From Granulosicoccus antarcticus IMCC3135 (GTDB lineage Bacteria > Pseudomonadota > Gammaproteobacteria > Granulosicoccales > Granulosicoccaceae), in contig NZ_CP018632.1 in the NCBI RefSeq assembly GCF_002215215.1, positions 7,498,501 to 7,562,500 of the forward strand: a DNA stretch of 64,000 bases, in the 5' to 3' direction. The position numbers were made by a program, and so were the translations under genes. How positions within the stretch are numbered: position 1 is the first letter of the stretch; every line of letters begins with the position of its first letter. Positions 26,850 to 35,997 of this stretch are shown here, in pieces. The notes under the pieces were generated by a model. That model was given only the letters and a program-made list of their open reading frames with translations. It made no database searches and was not told the DNA's origin.

Positions 26850-28219
26850 GCCGCCCGGTAACGGTCGCTGCTACTCGGCCAATATCACTGATCGCGTTCG
26901 CAGCCGGCGCGCTGTTCATGTCGAGTATGGTCAGCGCCCAGGATCGCACACCATCCCCGTTCGTCTCAATGGATGAAATCGGTTCGGCAGATGAGCAGAT
27001 CGAAGTATTCCTCTCTGAACGCGGCTGGGTACGTGGCGAGTGTAGCTGCAACCCTGCAGGCGGGACCCTGGTGGTTGCCGAGGCGGATATTGCCGTATCC
27101 GCAGACCAGATCCGTTTCAGCGAAGCACGCCTTATGGCAACCGAAGAAGCCTATCTTACAGCCGTCGGTATATTCGCCCGGCAAGATTCAGTCGAAATCG
27201 TCAAGGAATCAACAAAGACTTTCATGAAAGACGATCTGCCACAGGAAATCGAACAAGAAGACAACCTCGATGCCCTGCTCTCTGCGGTTTCCACCCGACT
27301 GGCAACGGCCTCTGTTGCACAGCTTGATAAGCTCATTTCGAGCCTGGGTGGAGATACTTCAAACTTGCCTCAGTTAAGTCTGTCCGCAAAACGAAAACGT
27401 CTCCATGACGAAATGCTGGTCGAGTCACTGTCACGTGCTTCAGCTCGCATGGCAGGCGTTGGCATCTTCGGCGTGATAGAGCAGACCGGGGGCGACGGCG
27501 TACTGTCCAACGGTAGCGTCAATGTAGTTGTTGTCCGTGCCCCCGGATTCGAGGATCTGGGTCGCCAGCTCAGAAGCGGAGAAAGCAATGCTGCATTGGG
27601 TATGCCGGTTGATTCGATTAGAAAGAAACTTGCAGGGCATATGGCTGCTCGCACACCCATGCTCGGATATTTCGGCGTGCAACCCGTCAAGGATGCAGAA
27701 GGACGCTATGGTCTGATTTCATTCGGCATGGGTGCGCCGCAGCTGGTTCGCAGTATGGATCAGGATGATATGCGTGCCGAATACGACATGGCTAGAATGA
27801 GTGCTGAATTGATGGCTGACGGCTGGCTTGCGCAGTTTGCCAGCCTGGCCGTTACCGCCGACCGATCTGAAGTCCGTCGAACACTAAAGCAGAAAATTGA
27901 TGTGATGGAGGGTGACGGATTCATACACAAAGCGAGCAGTACGGATGTCGGCAAGTTGCTGTCTGATGTCACTCGCTCCATATCGAAAGCGAATATCCGC
28001 GGAATACAGACAATCGGTTCCTGGTCGGCAGATGCCCCTGACACAGGCCATCCCTATCTTGGAGTCGTGAAGTACTGGTCTCCAGCGATGGCAGCAAGTG
28101 CGGAAAGCCTCAGCGATGCCTATCGAAACGGCACTCGCCCGACAGTACCCGCTGCGGCCAAACCTGCTGCTGCCCCAGCAAAGAGTAATCGCAGTACGGG
28201 GGCATTCGGAGAATGGTAG
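26846..28219 (+). CDS. Uncharacterised secreted protein (perhaps DUF6844) of the LpoB-like operon
   Basis: This is a 457-residue protein starting at GTG, overlapping the LpoB-like stop. An N-terminal hydrophobic segment (ISLIAFAAGALFMSSMVSA) with cleavage after VSA indicates export. The mature part contains a C-S-C pair at about residue 56, long helical stretches, and a repeated theme of paired short strands (GVIEQTGGDGVLSNGSVNVVVV and LISFGMGAPQLV). The C-terminus is an Ala-Pro-rich tail. I believe it corresponds to the DUF6844 family found beside COG3014 and LpoB genes, but this rests on recall of the neighbourhood. The function is unknown. It overlaps the next gene by seven bases. Confidence 0.6.
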   Translation: MSRPVTVAATRPISLIAFAAGALFMSSMVSAQDRTPSPFVSMDEIGSADEQIEVFLSERGWVRGECSCNPAGGTLVVAEADIAVSADQIRFSEARLMATEEAYLTAVGIFARQDSVEIVKESTKTFMKDDLPQEIEQEDNLDALLSAVSTRLATASVAQLDKLISSLGGDTSNLPQLSLSAKRKRLHDEMLVESLSRASARMAGVGIFGVIEQTGGDGVLSNGSVNVVVVRAPGFEDLGRQLRSGESNAALGMPVDSIRKKLAGHMAARTPMLGYFGVQPVKDAEGRYGLISFGMGAPQLVRSMDQDDMRAEYDMARMSAELMADGWLAQFASLAVTADRSEVRRTLKQKIDVMEGDGFIHKASSTDVGKLLSDVTRSISKANIRGIQTIGSWSADAPDTGHPYLGVVKYWSPAMAASAESLSDAYRNGTRPTVPAAAKPAAAPAKSNRSTGAFGEW

Positions 28220-29514
28220 GTCTGACGAAAGATCAACACAATGGCGCGTGCCGTATCCTGCTTGTTGCCTTTATCCTGATAGTGATGTGGTTGGTGAGTT
28301 CAACGGTCAATGCTGCGGCCAGTGTCCGCTCGGTAAGGGCCGTAGCAAGCGGGTCTGATCGGGACAGTGCAATCTCTAATGCGCTGGCAGATGCACTACG
28401 CCAGGTCCACGGGGGAGAGATCAGCATGACGCGAGAAACCCAGCGAACTTTGCATAGGCTCTCGACAAACGGCAGCTCCAGCATACGCTCAGAGCAACGC
28501 GGCAGTAGCGTGACACGCACATCCAGTGAAGGCCTGATCAATGGCTATCGAATCGTGTCTCTCACGCCGCTCGGCTATGGCGGATTTGATGCAACATTAG
28601 ACGTTGATATACCCGTGTACCAAACGCAGGCCGTTCACTCAGCGCGACGCAAGATTGCAGTTTATCCCGTCGAAACCGTTGCTACTCGGTATCGATTCGG
28701 CGGCCAGACCCTGAATGCTGTGGACGTATCACAACGTCTGACACAGTCGTTGGTTGCAGCCACCGTCCAGTCTGGCCGCTTCTCGGTACTGGATCGCGAC
28801 ATGCGCTCGGGGATCACCCGGGAACAGCATTTTATCGGCGGTGATGATGTTCCGTTGGCCGAGAAAATGGCACTAGGACGTGCATTGGGCGCGGAGCTGC
28901 TACTGGTCAGCCGCCTGCGTCGACTCGATCTGGAAACGGTTCAGCATCGAAATCCACTAAGCGGCGAAGTCAGTCAATCAAGCCAGGGAGCCGCAGTCAT
29001 CGAAGCACGTGTTGTCATGCCGTCGACCGGTCAGCTCATGTGGGCGAAAACACTGGAACTGGGCGCAAGCGAGATCGATGTACAAAGCTCGGAACAGGCC
29101 ATGCTTGCATCCGTATCGCGAGAATTGGTTTCCAGTGTTCTTGAAGGAATCTACCCCTTGCGGGTCGTCGATGGACTTGGCGACAGTGCGGTGATCAACC
29201 AGGGAGGGGAATTGGTGCAGCTTGGTCAACGTTACGATGTGTTCTCCATCGGCCGTCGCTATGCTGACCCGTATTCGGGCGAGAGTCTCGGTGCACGCGA
29301 AAAGCGAGTCGCATCGGTCGAAGTGACCTTTGTCGGAGCCAAGACGTCACAGGTCCGCGTACTGGATGGTACAGTAACGGGCGACGGCCACGTTCTACGT
29401 CGAGTGCCGGGACTGGCGGCAAGTCGTCCCTACCAGCCATCGGCGCAGAAAAAAACGTCGACCCCCGCCCGTAGCCATCGTCGTGGCTTTTGTCTGCCAG
29501 GTGATGCCTGTTGA
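28213..29514 (+). CDS. Periplasmic FlgT-like protein with CsgG-type middle domain
   Basis: This is a 433-residue exported protein. The signal peptide has a strong hydrophobic core (ILLVAFILIVMWLVSSTVNA) and no lipobox cysteine, so it is periplasmic or secreted. The mature layout is an N-terminal domain with GSDRDSAISNALADALRQV and GYRIVSL, as in FlgT; a middle CsgG-type domain (KIAVYPVETV, RLTQSLVAATVQSGRFSVLDRD, ALGAELLLVSRLRRL); and a C-terminal domain with VINQGGELVQLGQRYDVF. FlgT builds the H-ring of sheathed sodium-driven flagella, yet no flagellar gene is near. It closes the four-gene operon and is followed by a terminator-like hairpin. Confidence 0.72.
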   Translation: MVGLTKDQHNGACRILLVAFILIVMWLVSSTVNAAASVRSVRAVASGSDRDSAISNALADALRQVHGGEISMTRETQRTLHRLSTNGSSSIRSEQRGSSVTRTSSEGLINGYRIVSLTPLGYGGFDATLDVDIPVYQTQAVHSARRKIAVYPVETVATRYRFGGQTLNAVDVSQRLTQSLVAATVQSGRFSVLDRDMRSGITREQHFIGGDDVPLAEKMALGRALGAELLLVSRLRRLDLETVQHRNPLSGEVSQSSQGAAVIEARVVMPSTGQLMWAKTLELGASEIDVQSSEQAMLASVSRELVSSVLEGIYPLRVVDGLGDSAVINQGGELVQLGQRYDVFSIGRRYADPYSGESLGAREKRVASVEVTFVGAKTSQVRVLDGTVTGDGHVLRRVPGLAASRPYQPSAQKKTSTPARSHRRGFCLPGDAC

Positions 29515-29576
29515 CAATATCAGCTAACAGCGACAGCAGATGACTTGCACGGCGGATTCATACAGAGCAGACAGTT

Positions 29577-29604
29577 GCTCCGGCTCACCTAGTGTTGCCG
29601 GAGC
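29577..29604 (+). terminator. Terminator after the LpoB/FlgT-like operon
   Basis: GCTCCGGC and GCCGGAGC form an eight-base-pair stem with a 12-base loop, followed by TTCTTG. It lies 62 bases after the operon's last stop and just before the convergent recG stop, so it may serve both directions. Confidence 0.6.
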
Positions 29605-29618
29605 TTCTTGAATAGCAG

Positions 29619-31730
29619 TCACACCCCGCCGTAATCCTTCTTCTCCTCACCAATCCAGCGACGTACCAGTCCCTGCACCGCCTCGGGATGGGCATCGAGC
29701 AACAGATCTGCAATCTCGCTGACGTCATCCAGCAAATCATCATCACGCCCTAACTCGGCAATGCGAAACTCTGCAAGTCCGGTCTGCCGGGTACCCAGCA
29801 CCTCGCCTGCTCCTCGTAATGACAAGTCCTTCTCGGCGATGATGAAACCGTCGTTGGTCTCACGCATGATGCCCAGTCGCTCACGACCGTTGTTTGACAG
29901 GGGTGTCTGGTACAGCAGTATGCAACTACTTTGCGCGCTGCCTCGACCAACCCGGCCGCGCAGCTGATGCAGCTGTGACAAACCCAGTCGTTCGGCGTTT
30001 TCGATAATCATCAAGGAGGCATTGGGCACGTCCACACCCACTTCAATAACAGTGGTTGCAACCAGCAAATCGATTTCGCGCGATTTGAATGATTGCATGA
30101 TGGCCTCTTTTTCTCGAGGCTTGAGCCTGCCATGGACCAGCCCGATACGGTGCCTGGGCAAAAGCTCCTGCAAGGTAACCAGCGTATCCTCGGCGGCTTC
30201 AGCCTGCAGTGATTCTGATTCTTCGATGAGCGTACAGACCCAGTACACCTGACTGCCCGCATCAATAGCGGCCCCGACCCGTTCGATAATTTCACCCCGG
30301 CGCCCATTCTCCAAAGCAACCGTGGTCACAGGTTTACGTCCCGGCGGCAGTTCATCGATAACCGATACATCCAGATCAGCGTAGGCGGTCATCGCCAGCG
30401 TTCTGGGTATGGGCGTGGCTGTCATGATGAGCTGGTGTGGCAAGACATTTTCATCAGCACCCTTGTTTCGTAGTGCCATTCGCTGATGCACACCGAAACG
30501 ATGCTGCTCATCAATGATGGCCAGCCCCAGATTCTGAAACTGAACATCCTTCTGAAACAAAGCATGGGTGCCAATCACAATTCGCTTCTGCCCTGTGGCC
30601 ACCGCTTCAATCGTGGCACGTCGCTGAGCAACTCTCAATTTGCCGGTCAACCAGCCAACTTCGATACCCAGTGATTCAAACCACTCGGAGAAATTGAGCA
30701 TATGCTGCTCGGCCAGAATTTCTGTCGGCGCCATCATGGCAACCTGATAGCCGCACTCCACCACCTGCGCAGCGGCCAGTGCTGCCACTATCGTCTTGCC
30801 CGACCCCACATCACCCTGAACCAGGCGCAACATGGGATCACCACTGCCCATGTCATTCAGCACATCAAGCAAAACGCGATCCTGTGCCCCCGTTAAATTG
30901 AAAGCCAGAGAATCACGCAGGGATTTGGCCAGAACACCGGGTGGCCGAATTTTGGGGGCATGCTGAGTCTCGGCAGTGACTCGCAGCAAGCGCAAGCCCA
31001 GACGATGAGCGACCAGTTCCTCAAAGGCCAGACGTCTATGCGCCGGATGCAAGCCTTCCATGAGTGCATTGACGTCACTACCCGGTGGCGGTCGATGCAC
31101 CACGTGCAAGGCTGTGCGTAAATCAGGTAATGCCAGATTACCCGCAACTGAGGCGGGTAGAAAATCGCGCAACAAACGCTGATCCAGTTGTTTCAGGGCC
31201 TGGTCTGTCAGTTTGCGTAAAGTCGCCTGCTGTACACCTTCGGTGGCGTGATAGAACGGTGTCAGGGTGTTGTCCAGCGCGGCCTCATCCAGCGCATCAG
31301 GTGCCAGCACCCGATATTCGGGATGCACCATTTCCAGCATCCCGGGCCCACGTCGCACCTCACCAAAACACTGCACCCGCGCACCGCGTTCGAACTGCTT
31401 GACCTGCTTCTGATTGAAATGGAAAAAACGCAGCATGATCGAACCGGTACCGTCGTTCAGTCTGACCATCAGCGAACGACGCTGGCGAATGACAATGTCA
31501 CTAACCATTACTTCTGCACTGATAACAGCTTCACTACCTGGCGACAACTCCCCTATTTTCGATAAGCGGGTACGATCCTGATACCGAAAGGGCAGGTGGA
31601 ACAGCACATCCTGCAGCGTGTGGATGCCAAGCGAGGCAAGCTTGAGCGCCATTGCCTCGCCCACCCCCTTGAGGGTAACCACCGAGATGGCATCCAGAGG
31701 TTCGGCTGCAGTGTCAGTTCCAATCACCAC
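29619..31730 (-). CDS. recG: ATP-dependent DNA helicase RecG
   Basis: RecG rescues stalled replication forks and processes branched recombination intermediates. The 703-residue protein has the N-terminal wedge/OB-fold region (RQRRSLMVRLNDGTGSIMLRFFHFN), Walker A in GDVGSGKT at about 305-312, the DEQH box of motif II (DEQHRFGVHQR), motif III MTATPIPRTLAMT, and the helicase C region with DVPNASLMIIENAERLGLSQLHQLRGRVGR spread over motifs V and VI. It is the last gene of the gmk-rpoZ-spoT-ridA-recG run, an order shared with many gammaproteobacteria. It lies 54 bases after ridA. Confidence 0.96.
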   Translation of the reverse strand: MVIGTDTAAEPLDAISVVTLKGVGEAMALKLASLGIHTLQDVLFHLPFRYQDRTRLSKIGELSPGSEAVISAEVMVSDIVIRQRRSLMVRLNDGTGSIMLRFFHFNQKQVKQFERGARVQCFGEVRRGPGMLEMVHPEYRVLAPDALDEAALDNTLTPFYHATEGVQQATLRKLTDQALKQLDQRLLRDFLPASVAGNLALPDLRTALHVVHRPPPGSDVNALMEGLHPAHRRLAFEELVAHRLGLRLLRVTAETQHAPKIRPPGVLAKSLRDSLAFNLTGAQDRVLLDVLNDMGSGDPMLRLVQGDVGSGKTIVAALAAAQVVECGYQVAMMAPTEILAEQHMLNFSEWFESLGIEVGWLTGKLRVAQRRATIEAVATGQKRIVIGTHALFQKDVQFQNLGLAIIDEQHRFGVHQRMALRNKGADENVLPHQLIMTATPIPRTLAMTAYADLDVSVIDELPPGRKPVTTVALENGRRGEIIERVGAAIDAGSQVYWVCTLIEESESLQAEAAEDTLVTLQELLPRHRIGLVHGRLKPREKEAIMQSFKSREIDLLVATTVIEVGVDVPNASLMIIENAERLGLSQLHQLRGRVGRGSAQSSCILLYQTPLSNNGRERLGIMRETNDGFIIAEKDLSLRGAGEVLGTRQTGLAEFRIAELGRDDDLLDDVSEIADLLLDAHPEAVQGLVRRWIGEEKKDYGGV

Positions 31731-31784
31731 GGGTATGCAATATCAGGACTGAGGTTCGCGGGAAAATTCGCCAGAAACAGGCAT

Positions 31785-32168
31785 CTATCCCAGGTACATC
31801 ACACCTTCAACTTCAACTGACACACCACGAGGCAAAGCAGAAACTTCAACGGCTGCACGTGCCGGGTATGGCTCGCTGAAACGCTCGGCCATGACCTCGT
31901 TGACCAATGGGAAATCGGAAAGATCAGTCAGGTAGACATTCAGTTTGACGACCTGTTCGAATGAGCCACCTGCCGCTGTGCAGACCGCTTCAAGATTGTC
32001 GAACACCTGAACGATCTGAGTGCGAACATCAGTACTGACCAGTTCCATGGTTTCAGGCACCAAAGGGATCGCACCTGAAAGATAAACGGTGTCTCCAGCT
32101 CGCACAGCCTGGGAGTAGGCGCCAATTGCGCTGGGAGCTTTATCAGTACTGACAATTTGACGAGTCAT
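31785..32168 (-). CDS. ridA: RidA-family reactive intermediate deaminase
   Basis: This is a 127-residue cytoplasmic protein that hydrolyses reactive enamine/imine intermediates made by pyridoxal-phosphate enzymes such as threonine dehydratase. It shows the RidA pattern: APSAIGAYSQAV, VYLSGAIPL, then LNVYLTDLSDFPLVNEVMAERF and ARAAVEVSALPRGVSVEVEGV, in which the arginine of P-x-R-A/S binds the substrate carboxylate. It sits between spoT and recG, as is common. Confidence 0.94.
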   Translation of the reverse strand: MTRQIVSTDKAPSAIGAYSQAVRAGDTVYLSGAIPLVPETMELVSTDVRTQIVQVFDNLEAVCTAAGGSFEQVVKLNVYLTDLSDFPLVNEVMAERFSEPYPARAAVEVSALPRGVSVEVEGVMYLG

Positions 32169-32230
32169 GGGGTGATCTGCTTATTTCTGTGATTGATGCC
32201 TGCGAGTATATAGCCTACAGGCTTCCATAC

Positions 32231-34738
32231 CTAGACACGTTTGACGCTTCTCACCACGGTCAGATTACGCAAGCGGCGTACGATACGCGCCAGCTGGATC
32301 CGACCCTCGACTGACAGTGCAAAACGGATGCTGATGTCATCATCGCTGCGGCTGTTGAACTCCAGGTGCTCGATATTCACGTTCATCAGAGACATGGTGG
32401 CTGTTACCCGAGCCAGCGCACCAGGTTGATTGATCAGATGCCCCAGAATCACAACCTCAAAGTTGCCTTTGACATCCGGTGCCCAGTCTACAGACACCGA
32501 CTCCTTGGGACGACGTCGAAACCGACGTACATTACGACAGCCGGCACGATGCACCGCAACGCCCTTACCCGGCGTAAAGAAGCCTTGCACGCTATCACCG
32601 GGAATCGGATGACAGCACTGCGACATATACAGCGTCGGGCTGGCGGCGGAATCAACCAGCAACGGTGGTGCTGTCTCTACGGCGGGCAACTGCGGTACGA
32701 CTTCACCTTCACCGCAGACAAGCTGCGCCAGCCGACCGGCAATCTGACTGGGCAAATGCAAGCCAAGTCCGACATCAGCAAACAGATCATCCACGGTTGC
32801 CAGGCGACGCTCTGCCAACATGTCGTTCATGATCTTTTCCGGCACTTGCTCCAGTGTCATTTCGTGCCGATCCAGAGCCCGTCTCAACAATCGCTTGCCG
32901 AACTCGATGGACTCTGTACGATCCAGTGCTCGCAGATGCTGCCGGATGGCCGTACGCGCCTTGGCCGTCATGACCGAATTCAGCCACATGGGGCTGGGGG
33001 CCACCACCTGACCGGTAATGATTTCAACGGTCTGACCACTTTCCAGTGGCGTGCTCAGAGAGGCCACCCGGCGATCAATCTTGGCTGAAACACATTTATT
33101 ACCAACTTCCGAATGCACCGCATAGGCGAAGTCGACCGGCGTGGCATCACGCGGCAACTGAATGATTCTGCCCTTGGGCGTGAACACGTATATCTCACCC
33201 GGGTACAAATCCACCTTGACGTTTTCGATGAACTCGACGGTATTGTTGGTGTGATCCTGAATATCGACCAGCCTGGACAACCAGGCGGGAGTCTGACTAC
33301 GAGCGGGAATAACACTGTTAGCGTCTTTGTAGGCCCAATGTGCAGCAATGCCCGATTCGGCCAGCTCGTCCATTTCATGGGTGCGTATCTGCACCTCAAC
33401 CGGCGTACCTTCGGAGCCGTAGTTCAAGACGGTATGCAGTGACTGGTAACCGTTCTGCTTCGGCACCGCAATATAGTCCTTGAAGCGCGTAAAGATGGGT
33501 GCGTACATCTGATGCACCAGCCCCAGAACCTGATAACACTCCTCCACACTACCCACGACAACTCGCAGCGCCATCATGTCGAAGACGCGCTGAAATGGCA
33601 GCTGCTTCTTCAACATCTTGTTGTAGAGGCTATAGAGGTGTTTTTCCCGGCCTGAGACAACTGCCTCGATACCCTTTTCCCCCAGCGTCGAGGTAATGCG
33701 CCCGGCCACACGACCAATCAACTGATCCCGATTGCGGTGGGCCTGCTCAACGGTGACTTCAAGAATCCGGCTACGCATCGGATAACAGGCACGAAACCCC
33801 ATATCCTCCAGCTCGGTCTTGACGGCATACATGCCCAGACGTGTGGCGATAGGCGCATAGACTTCCAGTGTTTCCTTGCCAATGCGGCGCCGCTTGTCCG
33901 GGCGCAAAGAGCCAATCGTGCGCATATTATGTATGCGATCGGCAAGCTTGATGATGATGACCCGGATATCGGTGACCATGGCCAGCAGCATCTTGCGAAA
34001 GCTCTCTGCCTGAGCTTCCTTCTTGGAACGAAATTTCAGATGGTTCAGCTTGCTGACCCCATCAACTATATGCGTGACTTCCTCACCGAATGCCTCGGCC
34101 ATCGCCTCACGAGTCACCGGCGTGTCTTCCAGTACATCGTGCATCAGGGCCGCCATGACGCTGTAGTGATCTAGCTGCATGTCAAAGACAATGCCGGCGA
34201 CCGCGATAGGGTGCGTGATATACGGCTCGCCAGAACTGCGCACCTGGCCGGTATGAGCATCGCGAGCCAGAGTATAGGCGCGTGCTACATCGGCTATCTG
34301 TTCGCTGCTGAAGCGATCATGCATTTTCTCGACCAGCGCACTGTAAGCATGTGCCTCCAACTTGCCGGAGCTGACCGGTGGTTGCGACATGCCGCCTGGC
34401 GATTCGGGCACCTCATGGACACCAAAGGTGTCATCTGGATGCCGCTCGGTAGGCCGCTTGGCCGGCGTTGAACGAACATTTGCTGCGGGTTGTGACTGTT
34501 TCACATTCACGCTCGGGACATCGACAGGCGTGGCGCCACTGGACGTCGACCTCAGGTTTACAGGTGGAATGGGTTGTTTCGCCGGGATATTCGCCGGACG
34601 TTGTTCGTGCTCAGCACTGATGCTGGAGGCTGACCCGTTCATCGGGTGATTGAAATGACCATCTGGCTGATCGTTCGATGCACTGCTTGTGTCAGCAGAG
34701 AGGGAGGGATCAAAGCCTGGGGGGTCACCAATAGTCAT
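32231..34738 (-). CDS. spoT: Bifunctional (p)ppGpp synthetase/hydrolase SpoT
   Basis: SpoT makes and degrades the alarmone (p)ppGpp. Domains in order are: HD hydrolase with ALMHDVLEDT (His200-Asp201), the RelA/SpoT synthetase domain, TGS (EIYVFTPKGRIIQLPRDATP), a helical region with the zinc-finger-like CCHPIPGDSVQGF, and a C-terminal ACT domain. The frame opens with a Pro/Ser-rich extension of about 120 residues that is not part of the family. The ATG at 34738 has no ribosome site and directly follows a hairpin, whereas ATG 34390 (MSQPPVSSG) has CAGGCGG upstream and would give a protein of family-typical length (719 residues). The true start is therefore uncertain. Confidence 0.94.
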   Translation of the reverse strand: MTIGDPPGFDPSLSADTSSASNDQPDGHFNHPMNGSASSISAEHEQRPANIPAKQPIPPVNLRSTSSGATPVDVPSVNVKQSQPAANVRSTPAKRPTERHPDDTFGVHEVPESPGGMSQPPVSSGKLEAHAYSALVEKMHDRFSSEQIADVARAYTLARDAHTGQVRSSGEPYITHPIAVAGIVFDMQLDHYSVMAALMHDVLEDTPVTREAMAEAFGEEVTHIVDGVSKLNHLKFRSKKEAQAESFRKMLLAMVTDIRVIIIKLADRIHNMRTIGSLRPDKRRRIGKETLEVYAPIATRLGMYAVKTELEDMGFRACYPMRSRILEVTVEQAHRNRDQLIGRVAGRITSTLGEKGIEAVVSGREKHLYSLYNKMLKKQLPFQRVFDMMALRVVVGSVEECYQVLGLVHQMYAPIFTRFKDYIAVPKQNGYQSLHTVLNYGSEGTPVEVQIRTHEMDELAESGIAAHWAYKDANSVIPARSQTPAWLSRLVDIQDHTNNTVEFIENVKVDLYPGEIYVFTPKGRIIQLPRDATPVDFAYAVHSEVGNKCVSAKIDRRVASLSTPLESGQTVEIITGQVVAPSPMWLNSVMTAKARTAIRQHLRALDRTESIEFGKRLLRRALDRHEMTLEQVPEKIMNDMLAERRLATVDDLFADVGLGLHLPSQIAGRLAQLVCGEGEVVPQLPAVETAPPLLVDSAASPTLYMSQCCHPIPGDSVQGFFTPGKGVAVHRAGCRNVRRFRRRPKESVSVDWAPDVKGNFEVVILGHLINQPGALARVTATMSLMNVNIEHLEFNSRSDDDISIRFALSVEGRIQLARIVRRLRNLTVVRSVKRV

Positions 34739-34769
34739 CAGTTACAACAATGACAATCTGTTGTAACTG
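34739..34769 (-). promoter_or_regulatory. Perfect 11-bp stem-loop directly before the upstream spoT ATG
   Basis: CAGTTACAACA (34739-34749) is the exact inverse of TGTTGTAACTG (34759-34769) with a nine-base loop. On the transcribed strand the 3' arm touches the ATG at 34738. It could terminate rpoZ transcripts, or mask translation if that ATG is used. No T run follows. Confidence 0.65.
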
Positions 34770-34843
34770 GAAATACCCGCCGCTCTTGTCTAAGCAGCGG
34801 GGGTAGACAACCTGTCGATATCCAGAGTGAATCTGGAATCCGG

Positions 34844-35104
34844 TTAGAAATCTTCGCGCAGGTCTTTATCATAAATGACCGGTTCTACAGGCGTCGGAGC
34901 AGGCGAAGATTCATTGAGGATCTCTTCACCAACCAGACCTTCCGCGATTTCCCGTAGTGCAATAACAGTGGGCTTGTCGTTGTCATCAGGCACCATGGGT
35001 TCTGCTCCCATGGAGATATTACGGGCGCGCTTGGAGGCGATCAGAACAAGATCAAAACGGTTCCTGACTCGTGCCAAGCTGTCTTCTACGGTAACTCTGG
35101 CCAT
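34844..35104 (-). CDS. rpoZ: RNA polymerase omega subunit
   Basis: Omega (86 residues) helps fold and hold the beta-prime subunit of RNA polymerase and forms part of a ppGpp-binding site. The start [28 protein letters not shown] and the helix [12 protein letters not shown] are diagnostic. Compared with E. coli, the region after [10 protein letters not shown] has a short acidic variation (DDNDKP). It lies between gmk and spoT as usual, with 105 bases to the first spoT start. Confidence 0.95.
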   Translation of the reverse strand: MARVTVEDSLARVRNRFDLVLIASKRARNISMGAEPMVPDDNDKPTVIALREIAEGLVGEEILNESSPAPTPVEPVIYDKDLREDF

Positions 35105-35273
35105 GAATGGCTATTCCTGCAGTTCGCTGAACATTCTAGTCTAGAGCTTTATGTACGCAAACGCCAGACCATGGATCAATGGAATGTGCAACTCTTGGGG
35201 TTTCAGGTAATAAAATGCCCTGTTTTTCCCAAAACCACAAGTCTTGTGCCTGTAATGCAACTGTAAAATACTG

Positions 35274-35897
35274 TCACTCGTGCGTCAAACTGGTAATCAG
35301 ACCTGCATGTAGATGGGCTTGTCGTGATTTGAGCACACGATGACTGGTGACAACCGACTTGAGTTCCATCAGTGCTTCGTCGAAATCATCGTTGATGATC
35401 AGGTAGTCGGCGTGGTGGTATTGCTGCATCTCCAGCACCGCCTCAGCGGTTCGTCGTTCAATCACATCATCAGAATCCTGACCTCTACCACGTAACCGTT
35501 CTATCAGCGTTGCGCGCGAAGGTGGCAGGATGAAAATGGAGATCACTTCGGAAAATTTCTGCCGCACCTGGGCCGCCCCCTGCCAGTCGATCTCCAGAAT
35601 GACATCCTGTCCTGCCGTCAGGGCATCGTTTACGGCCCCCATGCTAGTGCCGTAATAGTTACCGAACACCTCGGCATACTCGAGGAAATGATCCGAGTCG
35701 ATCATCTCTTCGAAGGTTTCGCGACTGACAAAGTGATAATCCTCACCATCCACTTCCGCAGGGCGCTGTGCCCGAGTCGTGTGGGATACCGCGACAGTCA
35801 GATCTTTCAACTCGCCAATGGCACGCCTGACCAGGCTGGTCTTGCCGGCACCAGAAGGCGCGGAGACGATGAACATTTCTGTCTGATTCGTTTTCAT
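35274..35897 (-). CDS. gmk: Guanylate kinase
   Basis: This 207-residue enzyme converts GMP to GDP with ATP. The P-loop is SAPSGAGKTSLV at about 12-23. The GMP-binding region contains SHTTRAQRPAEVDGEDYHFVSRETFEEMI, followed by the EYAEVFGNYYGTS and ILEIDWQGAAQVR elements of the family. It is the first gene of the gmk-rpoZ-spoT-ridA-recG unit, and the gene upstream is divergent. Confidence 0.96.
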   Translation of the reverse strand: MKTNQTEMFIVSAPSGAGKTSLVRRAIGELKDLTVAVSHTTRAQRPAEVDGEDYHFVSRETFEEMIDSDHFLEYAEVFGNYYGTSMGAVNDALTAGQDVILEIDWQGAAQVRQKFSEVISIFILPPSRATLIERLRGRGQDSDDVIERRTAEAVLEMQQYHHADYLIINDDFDEALMELKSVVTSHRVLKSRQAHLHAGLITSLTHE

Positions 35898-35961
35898 GAG
35901 GGTCTTGTCCGAGAGCTATCACGCTTACTATAGCGGTAGAACAACCGATGAGGACACTCCG

Positions 35962-35997
35962 ATGGTAATGACTGAATCCACCCTGTGGAACTCCTGA
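35962..35997 (+). other. Eleven-codon mini-ORF with strong ribosome site, overlapping the glycosyltransferase start
   Basis: ATG 35962 is preceded by AGGA with seven bases of spacing and encodes MVMTESTLWNS before TGA at 35995. The glycosyltransferase frame opens at GTG 35985, inside this mini-ORF and in another frame. It may couple translation, or it may be the true N-terminus disconnected by a frameshift. Confidence 0.35.

Noticed and set aside
28213-29514. True curli secretion channel CsgG
   Set aside because: The protein lacks the lipobox cysteine required for CsgG and has FlgT-type flanking domains; no csgA, B, E or F is near.
32366-33088. Plus-strand open frame of about 240 codons inside spoT
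   Set aside because: It is antisense to the TGS-ACT half of spoT and lacks any family features.
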